Below, piece by piece: positions 45,804 to 55,128 of a DNA stretch of 64,000 nt. The position numbers and the translations under genes were made by a program. This DNA comes from Tundrisphaera sp051175315 (GTDB lineage: Bacteria > Planctomycetota > Planctomycetia > Isosphaerales > Isosphaeraceae). The DNA is taken from NCBI RefSeq assembly GCF_051175315.1, contig NZ_CP195100.1, forward strand, positions 5,952,001 through 6,016,000. The letters are read 5' to 3'. Position 1 is the first letter of the stretch; each line of letters starts with the position of its first letter. The notes beneath the pieces are model-generated. The model did not search any database, was not told where the DNA came from, and saw only the letters and a list, made by a program, of their open reading frames with translations.

Positions 45804-46200
45804 GAGCGGGGAATCTCCGATCGAGGCTGGGTCAGTCGTGGGCGAGGGTCCACGCCCGGGGAGCGTCCAGTATCGTCGCCCATCGACGGCCATGCAAGCC
45901 GCCGACCGGACGGGTCCGAAGGGGCAGAATCACTATCAGACAACCGTCTGAGAAAATTTTCCGCGCGATCAGGCCGATTTTGGCTGATGCTCCGCTCGTC
46001 CTGCGGCCGATCCCTACTTGTGACGACCTCGGGGAGTCAAGGAACCCGGAACGAAGAAGCTGTGGGCCGCCCCGATCGGTCCTGGAACATTCGGTGGATC
46101 GTCGCCCTCGTACGAGGCGATGGCCCTGCGAACCATCAAGCCCGTGGCCTGGCTCCGACGCCGAGGTTTGCCGCGGGACCGCACGGAGGAGGATTACCCT
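45804..46200. other. Intergenic region with small inverted repeat
   Basis: This is 397 bp between divergent genes. It is less GC-rich near 45930-45960, where TCAGAC (45936-45941) and GTCTGA (45946-45951) flank AACC, followed by GAAAATTTT. The latter part carries a GGAGGAGG Shine-Dalgarno at about 46185-46192 for the small gene at 46201. No other coding signal is seen. Confidence 0.5.
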
Positions 46201-46428
46201 ATGGCCACCGCCCGCTTGCGCGTCTTCCAGCCCGACAGTCAGCCCGCCGAGGAACTGTCCGAGCCGTCGGTCCCGATCCGACTGGCCGAGCTGTATCCCC
46301 TGCTCGCCCAGGCCCAGCGCGACAACTACCAGTGGCTCCGCGACTTCGAGGACGAAGACCTCTTGGTCAGCCGCGACCTGTTCGAGGTCGTCCGGGCCTT
46401 CTCCGACATGCGCCGGCCCTCGGCCTGA
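46201..46428 (+). CDS. Small hypothetical protein
   Basis: The protein has 75 residues. I chose the ATG at 46201 because a near-perfect GGAGGAGG lies 8-9 nt upstream. An in-frame ATG at 46120 would place the SD inside the gene. The sequence is acidic and helical (LAELYPLLAQAQRDNYQWLR, DFEDEDLLVSRDLFEVVRAF), with no transmembrane helix, cysteine cluster or known motif. I do not recognise the family. The strong ribosome binding site and following hairpin support a real gene. It may be a small cytoplasmic regulatory or adaptor protein, but no function can be assigned. Confidence 0.65.
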   Translation: MATARLRVFQPDSQPAEELSEPSVPIRLAELYPLLAQAQRDNYQWLRDFEDEDLLVSRDLFEVVRAFSDMRRPSA

Positions 46429-46458
46429 GATCGGCCGAACCGCCGCGACGAGATCGAG

Positions 46459-46491
46459 CCGCCCGCGTCCCTTCATCGGGACGCCGGGCGG
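46459..46491. terminator. Strong stem-loop between convergent genes
   Basis: CCGCCCG-CGTCCC (46459-46471) pairs with GGGACG-C-CGGGCGG (46478-46491), a 13-bp stem with one bulged C and a 6-nt loop. It sits between the stop of the small plus-strand gene and the stop of the minus-strand cytochrome gene. There is no long T-run, so it may be a bidirectional weak terminator or a 3'-protecting hairpin. Confidence 0.5.
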
Positions 46492-46504
46492 TGCTCGTTT
46501 GCGC

Positions 46505-48286
46505 TCACTTCCCGCCGACGATCGCGAATTCGGCCGACGAGCCGGGCGGCTTGACGACCTCGACTTTCAGGGTATCCGCCTTACGGGCGACAGTATCGAC
46601 GGCCAGCAACAGCTCATTCTTGCCGACCTTCAGCATGACGGGATCCGGCCGGGCCGGGTCGAATCCGTCTCCGTTGAGCCTGGCCGTGATCCCCTCGGCC
46701 GAGTTCAACCGAATCGCCACGGGGCCCGACGATGAAGCTGTGATCTCGGCCAAGACCATGACCTTCGGAGACTTCACCTCGGCCACGACCTCCGCCAGAG
46801 GCAGATCGCCGTTCGCCCTCGAATACGCCGGCTTCGTGTGATTTTCCGGCCCGAGCTCGGTGCTGGTGATCGTCGTCGCCGAACCCTGGTTGAATGGGAT
46901 GTGGAGGTCCCCATCGCCCACCCGCCAGCGGTGCACCGTGGGGGTGGCGTTGACCGCGTAAGGGCCGGGCTTGCCGAGATCCGCCAGGAACCGGACGAGG
47001 TCGACGAACTCGGCGCGGGTCAGGAGGTTGGCCAGCCCCTTGGGCATGAGCGAGCCGCCGACCTTGGATTCCTCGACCGACGCGGCCGGGATGGTGCGGA
47101 CCTCGGCGGTCGCGTCCTTGAGGACGATCTTGTCGTCGTCCTTCTCGACCACGATCCCCTGGTAGACGCGGCCGTCGTCGGTCAGGACCATCAGCGTCTC
47201 ATAGACCTCCTTGATGGCCAGGTCGGGCAGGAGGATCGAGTTGACCAGGTAGTCGACCGGCGAGCTGACGCCCACGGCGCTAAGGTCGGGGCCGACGCCG
47301 CCGCCCGCCGATCCGATCGAGTGGCACTTCATGCAGTTCAGCTCGGCGCGGCGGAAGATCGCCTCGCCCCGGGCCGGGTCGCCGAGCTTGGCCACGTCGG
47401 CGACAAGCTTCTCCATCTCGGCCGGTTCCAACGGCTTGCTCTCGGCCTCGATGCCCGCCGCCTTGCTGAGCGACGCGACGAGCGCCTCGTCGGCGTGGCC
47501 GATCGCGTACAGTGCGCGGAGGCCCAGTTTGGCGGCGTCGGCCCCGGGCGGCTTGCGATCGAGGGCCGCCGCCAGGATCTCGGGGCCGCCCTTGAGGTCC
47601 ACGAACGCCGAGAGCACCGGCGACAGGTCCTGCCCGGGCTTCGCCGCCACGATCATCGCCGCGGCGCGCTCCGAGGCGGCCGCCGCGTCGAGCCTCGCCA
47701 GGGCCGCCACCGCCCGGCCGGCCACCACGGGATCGGCTTCGTCGGTCGCCGCGACGATCGCGGCCTGATTCTCGGGGCCGCCCAGCGAGGCCAGGCAGTC
47801 GAGCGCGGCCGAACGATCCGCCGTGCCCGCCTTCGGATCGGCGACGATCGCCCGCACGGCCGCCGCCGCCGACTCGACCTTCCAGGCCCCGACCAGCCGT
47901 AGCGCGGCGAGCTTGGTCTTCTCCCCGGGCTTCGCGGGCTCGGCGAGGAGTTTCGCCACGTCGCCGAGATCGCCGGCCGGCTTGAGCTTGCGCTGATTCG
48001 CCGCATCGGCCAGCACGTCCAGAACCTGGAACCGGATGGCCTCCGGGAAGCCATCCGGCATGACGACGCGGCGGAACAGGTAGTCGAGGTCGATCACCCC
48101 GCCCCGCTGGCCGATGCCCTTAATGGCCACGCCCAGGCGATCGGCGGGCAACTTGCCGCTCTTGAGCAGGCGGACATAAGGGCTATCGGGGGGGGCGTCG
48201 TCCTGGCCACGGGCATTCGGGAGGGCGGACAGCGCGATCACGCAGGCCAGCAGGACGCGCGGGGGACTCATCGGGGAAGGCCTCAT
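46505..48286 (-). CDS. Secreted HEAT-repeat / PVC-type c-heme protein
   Basis: The protein has 593 residues. The signal peptide is MSPPRVLLACVIALSALPNARG after a short leader, and GAGG lies upstream of ATG 48286. The N-terminal half is helical HEAT-like (KTKLAALRLVGAWKVESAAA; VVAGRAVAALARLDAAAASE). The PVC-type heme-binding domain then has RGEAIFRRAELNCMKCHSIG (CxxCH) with a downstream Met region (GGSLMPKGLANLLT) likely giving the axial ligand. A C-terminal beta domain of about 170 residues follows. These proteins usually accompany membrane-bound or periplasmic dehydrogenases, as the upstream gene here suggests. Confidence 0.88.
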   Translation of the reverse strand: MRPSPMSPPRVLLACVIALSALPNARGQDDAPPDSPYVRLLKSGKLPADRLGVAIKGIGQRGGVIDLDYLFRRVVMPDGFPEAIRFQVLDVLADAANQRKLKPAGDLGDVAKLLAEPAKPGEKTKLAALRLVGAWKVESAAAAVRAIVADPKAGTADRSAALDCLASLGGPENQAAIVAATDEADPVVAGRAVAALARLDAAAASERAAAMIVAAKPGQDLSPVLSAFVDLKGGPEILAAALDRKPPGADAAKLGLRALYAIGHADEALVASLSKAAGIEAESKPLEPAEMEKLVADVAKLGDPARGEAIFRRAELNCMKCHSIGSAGGGVGPDLSAVGVSSPVDYLVNSILLPDLAIKEVYETLMVLTDDGRVYQGIVVEKDDDKIVLKDATAEVRTIPAASVEESKVGGSLMPKGLANLLTRAEFVDLVRFLADLGKPGPYAVNATPTVHRWRVGDGDLHIPFNQGSATTITSTELGPENHTKPAYSRANGDLPLAEVVAEVKSPKVMVLAEITASSSGPVAIRLNSAEGITARLNGDGFDPARPDPVMLKVGKNELLLAVDTVARKADTLKVEVVKPPGSSAEFAIVGGK

Positions 48287-48395
48287 GGATATCCTCGGTG
48301 CGGTTCGATGAGGGCGGATCGGCAGGGGAACGGCACGAGGCCGCCCGGCGATCCGGGCGGCCTCGGGGTGGGGTTATCGGCGGCGGACGTTGCGG

Positions 48396-51029
48396 TTACT
48401 TCGCCTTCTCGAAGGCCTTGATCCGAGCGTCGAGGGTCTTGTTGGTCTCCCCCAACGTGTACTCCAGGTAGTAGTCGGACGGCATGAGCAGCGACTCCAT
48501 CGCCACTTCCTGGGCGGGGGCCGCGTCGGCGCCGTCGAAAAAGCTCAGGGCGCGGATCGCCTCCAGGCGGACCCGGGGATGGTCGTCGGCGATCTGCTTG
48601 CGGAACAGCTCCAGGGGCTTTTCCACCCGGTCGCGCCAGTAGCCCAGGACGCGGGTTGCCGCGGCGCGGGCGCGGGGCTCGGGGCAGGTCAGCACCGTCT
48701 TGAGCAGGGCCGGGTCGACCTCGTCGAGGCTCTGGTGCAGCCACAGGGCTTCGAGCATGCAGTGCCAGTAGTCGGCGTCCCCCTTGGACAGGCCGGCGGT
48801 CCACTTGTCGAGGGCGGCCAGGACATCCTTGGGCGGGTGTTCGCGGAGTTCGCGGCGGGCGCGGTAGCGGGTCCGGTCTTCGTAGCTCCTGAGCAGGTCG
48901 AGCAGTTCGGGCACCGTGGCGCCGGCGATCTTGGCCTTCTCGACCAGGGGCCGCTTGGTGTAGTGGACCCGCCAGATCCGGCCGTGCTCGACGTCGCGGT
49001 TCGGGTCGCGGAGCGAGTGCTGCATGTGCCCGACCAGCGGGTTGAACCAGTCGACCAGGTAGAGGGCGCCATCGGGGCCGAATTCGAGGTCGACCGGGCG
49101 GAAGTTCTCGTCGGTCGAGGTCAGCAAGGGCTCGACCGGGTCGGCGTGGAAGCCCGAGCCGTCCTCCTTGACCCGGTAGCGTAGGACCCCGTGGAAGGTG
49201 ATGACGTTGTTCAGGAGGTAATCCCCCTGGGTGTCATCCGGGAAGTTCCGGCTGGAGACGAGCTCGCAGCCCGACGTGGGGCGGAACTGCTTCTCCAGGA
49301 ACTGCTTCATGTTGCCGTGCTTGCGGGGATAGTCGACCTGCCCGGAGAACGCGGTCCCGTAGTAGTTCGCCCCGCCCGAGGCGTCGGCGACGAAATTCTG
49401 GCCCCACTTGTCGAAGTACTGGCCCCAGGGGTTGGCGAACGGGTAGGACACGAAGACGTCAAACTTCAGCGTCTTCGGCTCGAACCGGAAGATCCCGGCA
49501 TCGGCCAGGCGCTTCGGCCCGTAGGGGGTCTCGACCTGGGTGCGGTGGAACACCCCTTCGTTCCAGTAGAGCGCCCCGCCCGGATCCCAGGTGAAGGCGT
49601 GGAGGGCATGGTGTGAGTCGCCCGAGTCGAACCCGCTCATGATCAGGGTTTTGACGTCGGCCTTGTCGTCGCCGTCGGTGTCCTTCATGAAGAACAGGTT
49701 GGGCTGCTGGGCGACGTAGGCCCCTCCGTCGCCGAGTTCGATCCCGGTCGGGACGTGGAGGCCGTCGGCGAAGACGGTCTGCTTGTCGGCCTTTCCGTCG
49801 CCGTCGGTGTCTTCCAGGATCAGGACCTTGTCATTCACCGGGCGGCCGGGCAGGTACATCGGATACGACGCCATGGTCGTGACCCAGAGCCGGCCCTTGG
49901 CGTCGAAGGTCATCTGCACCGGCTTCTTGAGGTCGGGGAACTGCTCCTCCGACGCGAACAGGTTGACCTCGTAGCCTTCGGGCAGCTTGAAGGTCTTCCG
50001 CGAGTCCTCGGGGCTGGTGAACGCGGCGGGCCGGGGCTTGTTGGTCTGGACCCGGACCAGTTCGCCGGTGTTGGAGTCATCGATGGCTTCCGGGACGGCC
50101 TCGCCATTGGCCACGGCCCAGACGCGGGCTTCGCGGTTCTCGACCATCTTGCGGAGCTTGGCGAACTCGGCCGGGAAGTTCACGATCCCGAACGGGGCCT
50201 TGCGCCCGCCGTAGATGTAGCAGCCGTTGATCGCGCGATAGTCATAGAAGAACTGGAGGTTCTTCTCCAGGATCTCGGCCTTGAGCCTGGCGAGGTCCGC
50301 CTTGACGGTCGCCGGACGCGGGCCGAACAGGGCCTCGTCGAGGACTTTCGCCACGGCGGCGTCGCCGGCCTCGTTGAGGTGGATGCCGTTGATCGTGAGC
50401 GGGGCCTTGGCCTCCGCCATCAGCTTCATGGACGGGCCGAAGAGGTCGACGTAGACGAAGCCCTTCTCCTTGGCGATCTCGGCCATCGCGTCGGCGTAGA
50501 GCTTGATGTTCTCGTTGTTCTGCTTGCCGTCGGTGATGTGCGGGTTGCCGAGATTCTCGTGGGCGATCGGCGACAGCAGGACCAGCCGGGGGGCGGCGTT
50601 GCCGTCGTACTTGGTGGTCGTCGTCTCGTCGACGAACTTGGTGAGATCCTTCTTGAACTTGTCGAGCCCCTGGGGACCCTTGAAGGACTCGTTGAACCCG
50701 AACGCAGCCACTACCACGCTCGGTTTCTCGTCCTTCAAGGTGTGGCCGTGGTCCTCGAAGCCGGCGGAGCGGGGCCGCAGGGTCAGCTCGTCGGCCGACC
50801 AGCCGAGGTCGTGGACGACCAGCTTGAGTTCCGGGAACCGCGATTGGAGCAGGGTTTCCCAGTTGCCGAAGTACTGCATCCGCTCGGCCAGGGTATTGCC
50901 GATCAGGATCATCCGATCGCCCTGCTTGAGTTCCAGCTTCGGGGCGTCGGCGGCGTGCGCCGGGGCGGCGACGGCCAGGGCCGACGAAATGGCCAGGGCG
51001 GCCCAGCTTGCGAATCTCGCCCTCATCAT
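48396..51029 (-). CDS. PVC-type dehydrogenase-like protein with N-terminal SGNH hydrolase domain
   Basis: The protein has 877 residues from the ATG at 51029, which has GAGG upstream and a signal peptide MMRARFASWAALAISSALAVAAPAHA. The longer frame to 51215 lacks this. An SGNH/GDSL-like domain (about 30-260) has GDRMILIGNTLAERM, FGFNESFKG and INGIHLNEAGDAAVA. A sorbosone-dehydrogenase-like beta-propeller (about 340-700) follows with FDAKGRLWVTTMASYPMYLP, DTDGDGKADKQTVFADGLHV and EFGPDGALYLVDWFNPLVGH. The C-terminal ~160 residues are HEAT-like. The heme protein 109 bp downstream is probably its electron acceptor, a split version of the fused PVC-type proteins. Confidence 0.85.
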   Translation of the reverse strand: MMRARFASWAALAISSALAVAAPAHAADAPKLELKQGDRMILIGNTLAERMQYFGNWETLLQSRFPELKLVVHDLGWSADELTLRPRSAGFEDHGHTLKDEKPSVVVAAFGFNESFKGPQGLDKFKKDLTKFVDETTTTKYDGNAAPRLVLLSPIAHENLGNPHITDGKQNNENIKLYADAMAEIAKEKGFVYVDLFGPSMKLMAEAKAPLTINGIHLNEAGDAAVAKVLDEALFGPRPATVKADLARLKAEILEKNLQFFYDYRAINGCYIYGGRKAPFGIVNFPAEFAKLRKMVENREARVWAVANGEAVPEAIDDSNTGELVRVQTNKPRPAAFTSPEDSRKTFKLPEGYEVNLFASEEQFPDLKKPVQMTFDAKGRLWVTTMASYPMYLPGRPVNDKVLILEDTDGDGKADKQTVFADGLHVPTGIELGDGGAYVAQQPNLFFMKDTDGDDKADVKTLIMSGFDSGDSHHALHAFTWDPGGALYWNEGVFHRTQVETPYGPKRLADAGIFRFEPKTLKFDVFVSYPFANPWGQYFDKWGQNFVADASGGANYYGTAFSGQVDYPRKHGNMKQFLEKQFRPTSGCELVSSRNFPDDTQGDYLLNNVITFHGVLRYRVKEDGSGFHADPVEPLLTSTDENFRPVDLEFGPDGALYLVDWFNPLVGHMQHSLRDPNRDVEHGRIWRVHYTKRPLVEKAKIAGATVPELLDLLRSYEDRTRYRARRELREHPPKDVLAALDKWTAGLSKGDADYWHCMLEALWLHQSLDEVDPALLKTVLTCPEPRARAAATRVLGYWRDRVEKPLELFRKQIADDHPRVRLEAIRALSFFDGADAAPAQEVAMESLLMPSDYYLEYTLGETNKTLDARIKAFEKAK

Positions 51030-51254
51030 CAGTAACCCTCGGCGGACAATGGGTGTAGGCTCGTCGATGAGCGGACCGGCCTGGCCCTCCCGGGCCATCG
51101 GGCAGCAGGATCGGTGGGATCGGGCCGCGAGGCACGACCGGGCGGGCAGGGAAGCGAAATCGAGATCAGGACCGCGGATGGCTGTCCATGCTACCGGGTT
51201 GCAGGCCGAATGCAATTCCTCGACCCAGCGCGCGGCGGAATTGGCCCGGCCGAA

Positions 51255-53135
51255 TCAAGGGAGGGGATCGCTGCTGAGCTTGCGATAGGCCGCCGGGGAT
51301 TCCGGGGCGATCAGGTTCAGGTTCGACAGCGCGGCGCGGGCCTCGACGCGGCGGGCCTTGGTCAGGTCGATCCGCTCGTCGCTGAGGTTGACCTCGAACT
51401 TGCGATTGCCGGGCAATTGCAAGGGGACGCGGACCGTGAAGGTGCTCCCCTGCCCCGGCCGGCTTTCCAGGTGGACGTCGCCGCCGAGCAGCTTGCTCAG
51501 CTCGCGGACGATCGACAGCCCGAGGCCGGTCCCCTGGTGCTCGCGGGTCAGCACCCCTTCGTTCTGGCCGGGGTGGCCCGCCTGGCGGAACTTCTCGAAG
51601 ATCGTCTCCCGATCCTCCTCGGCGATCCCGATCCCGGTATCGGCCACGGACAGGACCAGCGTCCGCCCCTCGGCGTGGGCGCGGAGCGAGACCCGGCCCC
51701 CGTCCGGGGTGAACTTGATGGCGTTGCTCAGGAGGTTGTAGATGATCTGGCGGATCTTGCCGGGGTCTTGCCGCATCAGCGGGATGGCCTCGTCGAGCCG
51801 GCATTCCAGGTCGATGTTCTTGCGGTCGGCGATTGGCCTCGCCAGCGCCGTGAGCGACTCGCAAACGTCGCGGATCGAGAAGTCCTCGGTGCGGACCTCC
51901 ATCTTCCCGCTCTCGATCTTGGCGAGGTCGAGGATGTCGTTGATCATCCCCAGGAGCATCTTGCCCGAGGTCTGGATGTTGGCCGCGTACCGCTTCTGGC
52001 GGTCGTTGAGCTGGTCGCTGCCGGACAGCACCTCGCTGAACCCGATGATCGAGTTCAGGGGGGTCCGCAGCTCGTGACTCATCGTGGCCAGGAAGTCGCT
52101 CTTGAGCCGGTTCATCTCGAACAGGGCCAGGTTCGCCTGCGCCAGCTCGTCCACCTTGCGGTCGAGGTCGTGGTTGACGTCGCGCAGCTCCTGCTGCATC
52201 GAGACGAGGTTGTGGAGCATCCGGTTGAACGCGTGCGACAGCTCCTCGAACTCGTCCCCGGTCTGGATCTGGGCCCGGATGTTGAGCCGGCCGGCGGCGA
52301 TCGCGTCGGACACGTCCCGCAGGTGCTTGACCGGCTTGACGATCACGTATCGGACGATCGTCCAGGAGGCGGCCATCGCCGCGATCGCCGTGACCAGGGC
52401 GATCGCGATCAGGATGGCCCGATTCTGGTTGATGTCTTTATAAATCTTGTTCATCGGCACCTTGATCACCACGGCGCAGGCGAAGTCGCCGGGCTTCAGG
52501 TCGACCCACTTCCCATTGGGGAGTTGCCGCATCCCGTGATCAACGTGGCATCGCAGGCAGTCGGGGGTGAACAGGACCGCCTGGATGTAGCGATACTGCT
52601 GCTCGCCGACGATCGGTTCCGAGACCTCCATCGAGGTGCCGTCGGCGAAGGTGAAATCCTTGTTGGGCGGGGGCGGCTTGTTGGCGTTGCGTTCGGCCGC
52701 CTCGATGAACCTGGCCAGGACTTCGGCCTCGCGCGCATCCATCGGGTCGGGCGGCTTGTCGCCCTCCCTGGCCGGCCCGTTCGCCTTCGGCTTCCCGCTG
52801 GCGGTCAGGATATAGCCGTCGGATCGGGACGTTTGATTCTGCCTGGACAGGCTCTCGTCCTTCCGCTTCGACAGGCTCTCGTCGAGCAGGTCGAACATCA
52901 TGGCCGTCTCGGGCAGGACGAACTTCTCCCCCTTCGTGTGCATCCCCTTGATCGTCGGGTCGACCAGGATGCGGGCGTTTTGCGTGGCCTGATTGATGAC
53001 CAACGCCTCGGTCTTCCGGCCGTACCAGGTGAAGCTCATCGATACCAGGACGAGGATGCCGCCCCCGAAGATGAATCGGCACTTCCGCTCCAGGCTGGTC
53101 TCGCCCAGCAGGTGCTTGAAGGTGCGGTACGACAT
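51255..53135 (-). CDS. Membrane sensor histidine kinase with periplasmic c-type heme domain (DUF3365-like)
   Basis: The protein has 626 residues from the ATG at 53135 (MSYRTFKHLLG). Transmembrane helix 1 (FIFGGGILVLVSMSFTWY) precedes a periplasmic domain containing CLRCHVDHG, a CxxCH heme attachment site, as in DUF3365/Tll0287-like sensors. Transmembrane helix 2 (AILIAIALVTAIAAMAASWT) leads to HAMP, a coiled coil, HisKA (FLATMSHELRTPLNSIIGF) and HATPase_c (NLLSNAIKFTPDGG, DTGIGIAEED, GTGLGLSIV). It may sense redox state or a gas. No response regulator is adjacent, so its partner lies elsewhere. Confidence 0.92.
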   Translation of the reverse strand: MSYRTFKHLLGETSLERKCRFIFGGGILVLVSMSFTWYGRKTEALVINQATQNARILVDPTIKGMHTKGEKFVLPETAMMFDLLDESLSKRKDESLSRQNQTSRSDGYILTASGKPKANGPAREGDKPPDPMDAREAEVLARFIEAAERNANKPPPPNKDFTFADGTSMEVSEPIVGEQQYRYIQAVLFTPDCLRCHVDHGMRQLPNGKWVDLKPGDFACAVVIKVPMNKIYKDINQNRAILIAIALVTAIAAMAASWTIVRYVIVKPVKHLRDVSDAIAAGRLNIRAQIQTGDEFEELSHAFNRMLHNLVSMQQELRDVNHDLDRKVDELAQANLALFEMNRLKSDFLATMSHELRTPLNSIIGFSEVLSGSDQLNDRQKRYAANIQTSGKMLLGMINDILDLAKIESGKMEVRTEDFSIRDVCESLTALARPIADRKNIDLECRLDEAIPLMRQDPGKIRQIIYNLLSNAIKFTPDGGRVSLRAHAEGRTLVLSVADTGIGIAEEDRETIFEKFRQAGHPGQNEGVLTREHQGTGLGLSIVRELSKLLGGDVHLESRPGQGSTFTVRVPLQLPGNRKFEVNLSDERIDLTKARRVEARAALSNLNLIAPESPAAYRKLSSDPLP

Positions 53136-53268
53136 CGGTGGACGATCCCCCCGCCTCAGCACGCCCGATCCATGCCCCGACGCCGTCGTCGCGGGCCTCC
53201 GCCTCGTCCTGCCACCCTAACCGAAGCCTTTCGATCCGGCCAGACGAGACGGCTCGGGCCGGGGCCGA

Positions 53269-54132
53269 TCAACCCTTCGGCCGCCTCGCCCGCTTCGGGG
53301 CGATGCTTTGACAGGTCGGACAATAGTGGGTCGGCCGGCCAATCAGCCCGGCGATTTTGGTCTTGAGGATCGGGCCTTCGCAGCCCGGGCAGGGTTGGCC
53401 CCCCCGCCCATACATGGCGTTGATCGCCAGGAATCCCCCCTCCAGGCCCAGCACGGTGCGGTAGCCGGCGTCGAAGCTCGACCCCTCGGCCTCGATCGCC
53501 TTGTGGAGGATGATGCCGATCGCCTCGTGCAAGCGGGTGATCTCGGCAGGCTTCAAACCGGATGCCGGGCGCTCGGGGTGGATCCGGGAATGGAACAGGG
53601 TCTCGTCGGCGTAGATGTTGCCGATCCCGGCCAGGACCTTCTGATCCATCAGGGTCGGCTTGATCCCACGAGAGGTGCGGGCCAGCCGCACGGCGAGGTC
53701 GTCGCGGGTGATCTCCAGGGCGTCGGGGCCGTGGGAACGGGCGAACGCGGATTCGGCCGCGGACTCGTCCGGGAACCAGGCCACCTTGCCCAGGCGGCGC
53801 GCGTCGCAGAACCAGATGGACGTGACGCCCTTCTCCACGCCGAACGACACGCGGATGTGTTCGGGTCGGGGCGGATCCAGGAGCCAAAATCCTCCCGTCA
53901 TCCGGGGCTGGATGACGATAATCCCCCGGTCACCGCCCAGCTCGATGACGACCCATTTGCCACGCCGGCCGATGCGATGCACCGTGGACCCGCCCACCCG
54001 GCGTTCGAACTCCTCCGCCGTCGCCCCTTGAAGCAGATGCGCGTCGTGGACCCGGGCGTGGGCGATCGATCGGCCTTCCAGGGCCGGCCGAAGTCCCCGC
54101 ACCATCGTCTCGACCTCGGGCAGTTCGGGCAT
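53269..54132 (-). CDS. mutM: Formamidopyrimidine-DNA glycosylase
   Basis: The protein has 287 residues from the ATG at 54132. The mature N-terminus MPELPEVETMVRGLRPALEG supplies the catalytic Pro2 and Glu3. A frame to 54450 would bury Pro2 and is rejected. The beta-strand Lys is in RRGKWVVIEL, the helix-two-turn-helix region is DQKVLAGIGNIYADETLFHS, and the C-terminal zinc finger is CPGCEGPILKTKIAGLIGRP followed by CPTC. It removes 8-oxoguanine and formamidopyrimidines from DNA. Its 5' region abuts the promoter of the divergent BMC operon. Confidence 0.97.
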   Translation of the reverse strand: MPELPEVETMVRGLRPALEGRSIAHARVHDAHLLQGATAEEFERRVGGSTVHRIGRRGKWVVIELGGDRGIIVIQPRMTGGFWLLDPPRPEHIRVSFGVEKGVTSIWFCDARRLGKVAWFPDESAAESAFARSHGPDALEITRDDLAVRLARTSRGIKPTLMDQKVLAGIGNIYADETLFHSRIHPERPASGLKPAEITRLHEAIGIILHKAIEAEGSSFDAGYRTVLGLEGGFLAINAMYGRGGQPCPGCEGPILKTKIAGLIGRPTHYCPTCQSIAPKRARRPKG

Positions 54133-54197
54133 GGTTCGACCTCTCGTGATTCCTCGATGATGAGGCCGATTGTAGACGAAGGGGTCGGGATGCCACA

Positions 54198-54228
54198 AAG
54201 TTGACGGAAAGTCGCCAACTTCTTGACA
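54198..54228 (+). promoter_or_regulatory. Candidate operator/promoter of the BMC operon
   Basis: AAGTTG (54198-54203) and CAACTT (54216-54221) form an inverted repeat with a 12-nt spacer. TTGAC also occurs twice, at 54201 and 54223, 22 bp apart (about two helical turns). The second, TTGACA at 54223-54228, could be a -35 element, although I see no good -10. This would suit binding by the DeoR-type regulator encoded 64 bp downstream. Confidence 0.4.
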
Positions 54229-54291
54229 GGTTGTGAATGGTGTTGGAAGATCCTGGTGGGTCGCGAGGCAGAAGCCGTCACGAAAGGTCTT

Positions 54292-55128
54292 ATGCTCGCT
54301 GAAACTCGTCGTCGTCACCTCCTCGACCGCATCGCCCGCCAGGGCTTCGCCTCCCTGGATGAGCTGGTCAAGGAATTGGCGGTCTCCGAGAGCACGGTCC
54401 GCCGGGACCTGGAAGCCCTGGAGCTTTCCGGTTCGATCAGGCGGACCCACGGCGGTGCCATGCTGGCCGACGAGACGCGCTCCATCCTTTCCTTCGACGA
54501 ACGCTGCACCTCCGCCACGGCGGAGAAACGGGCCATCGGCCGGGCTGCGGCGTCCCTCATCGATGATGGGGACACCGTGCTGCTGGACGGCGGGACCACC
54601 ACGCTCGAAGTCGCCCGAGCCCTCCAGGGGAGGCCCGTCCAGATCGTGACCAACAGCCTGCCCATCGCCCAGCTCGCCGCGACCAACAAGGAAACCGATC
54701 TGATCCTGCTGGGCGGCTACGTCTATCCCCGGACCGGGGTCGCCCTGGGGCCGCTGGCCATCGCATCGATGCAGGGCATCCGGGTCCGCAAGGCGATCCT
54801 GGGGGCGGGCGGGATCATGGCCGAGGGGATCTTCAACGCCAACCTCCTGCTGGTCGAGACCGAGAAGCAGATGATGGCCTGCGGGCAGGAGACCATGATC
54901 GTCGCCGACCGATCCAAGTTCGGCCGGCTATCCCTCGCCTGGCTGTGCGGGCTCGACGCGGTGGCCGACCTCGTGGTCGACGCCGGCGTGGCCGAAGTCC
55001 ACCGCCAGATGCTCGAATCCGCCGGGGTCCGGGTCCACCTCGCCGCCCCGATCGCCGACGCGGGCGATGGCGAGGCCGCCGCCCCCCTGATCCCCGCCCG
55101 CTTCCCTGGCCCGAGGTCCTCGTCATGA
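54292..55128 (+). CDS. DeoR family transcriptional regulator
   Basis: The protein has 278 residues from the ATG at 54292 (MLAETRRRHLLDRIARQGFA). The frame back to 54223 lies in the promoter region. The N-terminal DeoR winged HTH is LVKELAVSESTVRRDLEALE followed by IRRTHGGAML. The C-terminal DeoRC sensor has LLDGGTTTLEVARAL, VTNSLPIAQLA, LGGYVYPRTGVALGP and IVADRSKFGR, which bind phosphorylated sugars in this family. It is the first gene of the BMC operon, and its stop overlaps the pduL start by ATGA. It probably represses the operon until fuculose- or rhamnulose-type phosphates accumulate. Confidence 0.95.
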   Translation: MLAETRRRHLLDRIARQGFASLDELVKELAVSESTVRRDLEALELSGSIRRTHGGAMLADETRSILSFDERCTSATAEKRAIGRAAASLIDDGDTVLLDGGTTTLEVARALQGRPVQIVTNSLPIAQLAATNKETDLILLGGYVYPRTGVALGPLAIASMQGIRVRKAILGAGGIMAEGIFNANLLLVETEKQMMACGQETMIVADRSKFGRLSLAWLCGLDAVADLVVDAGVAEVHRQMLESAGVRVHLAAPIADAGDGEAAAPLIPARFPGPRSSS

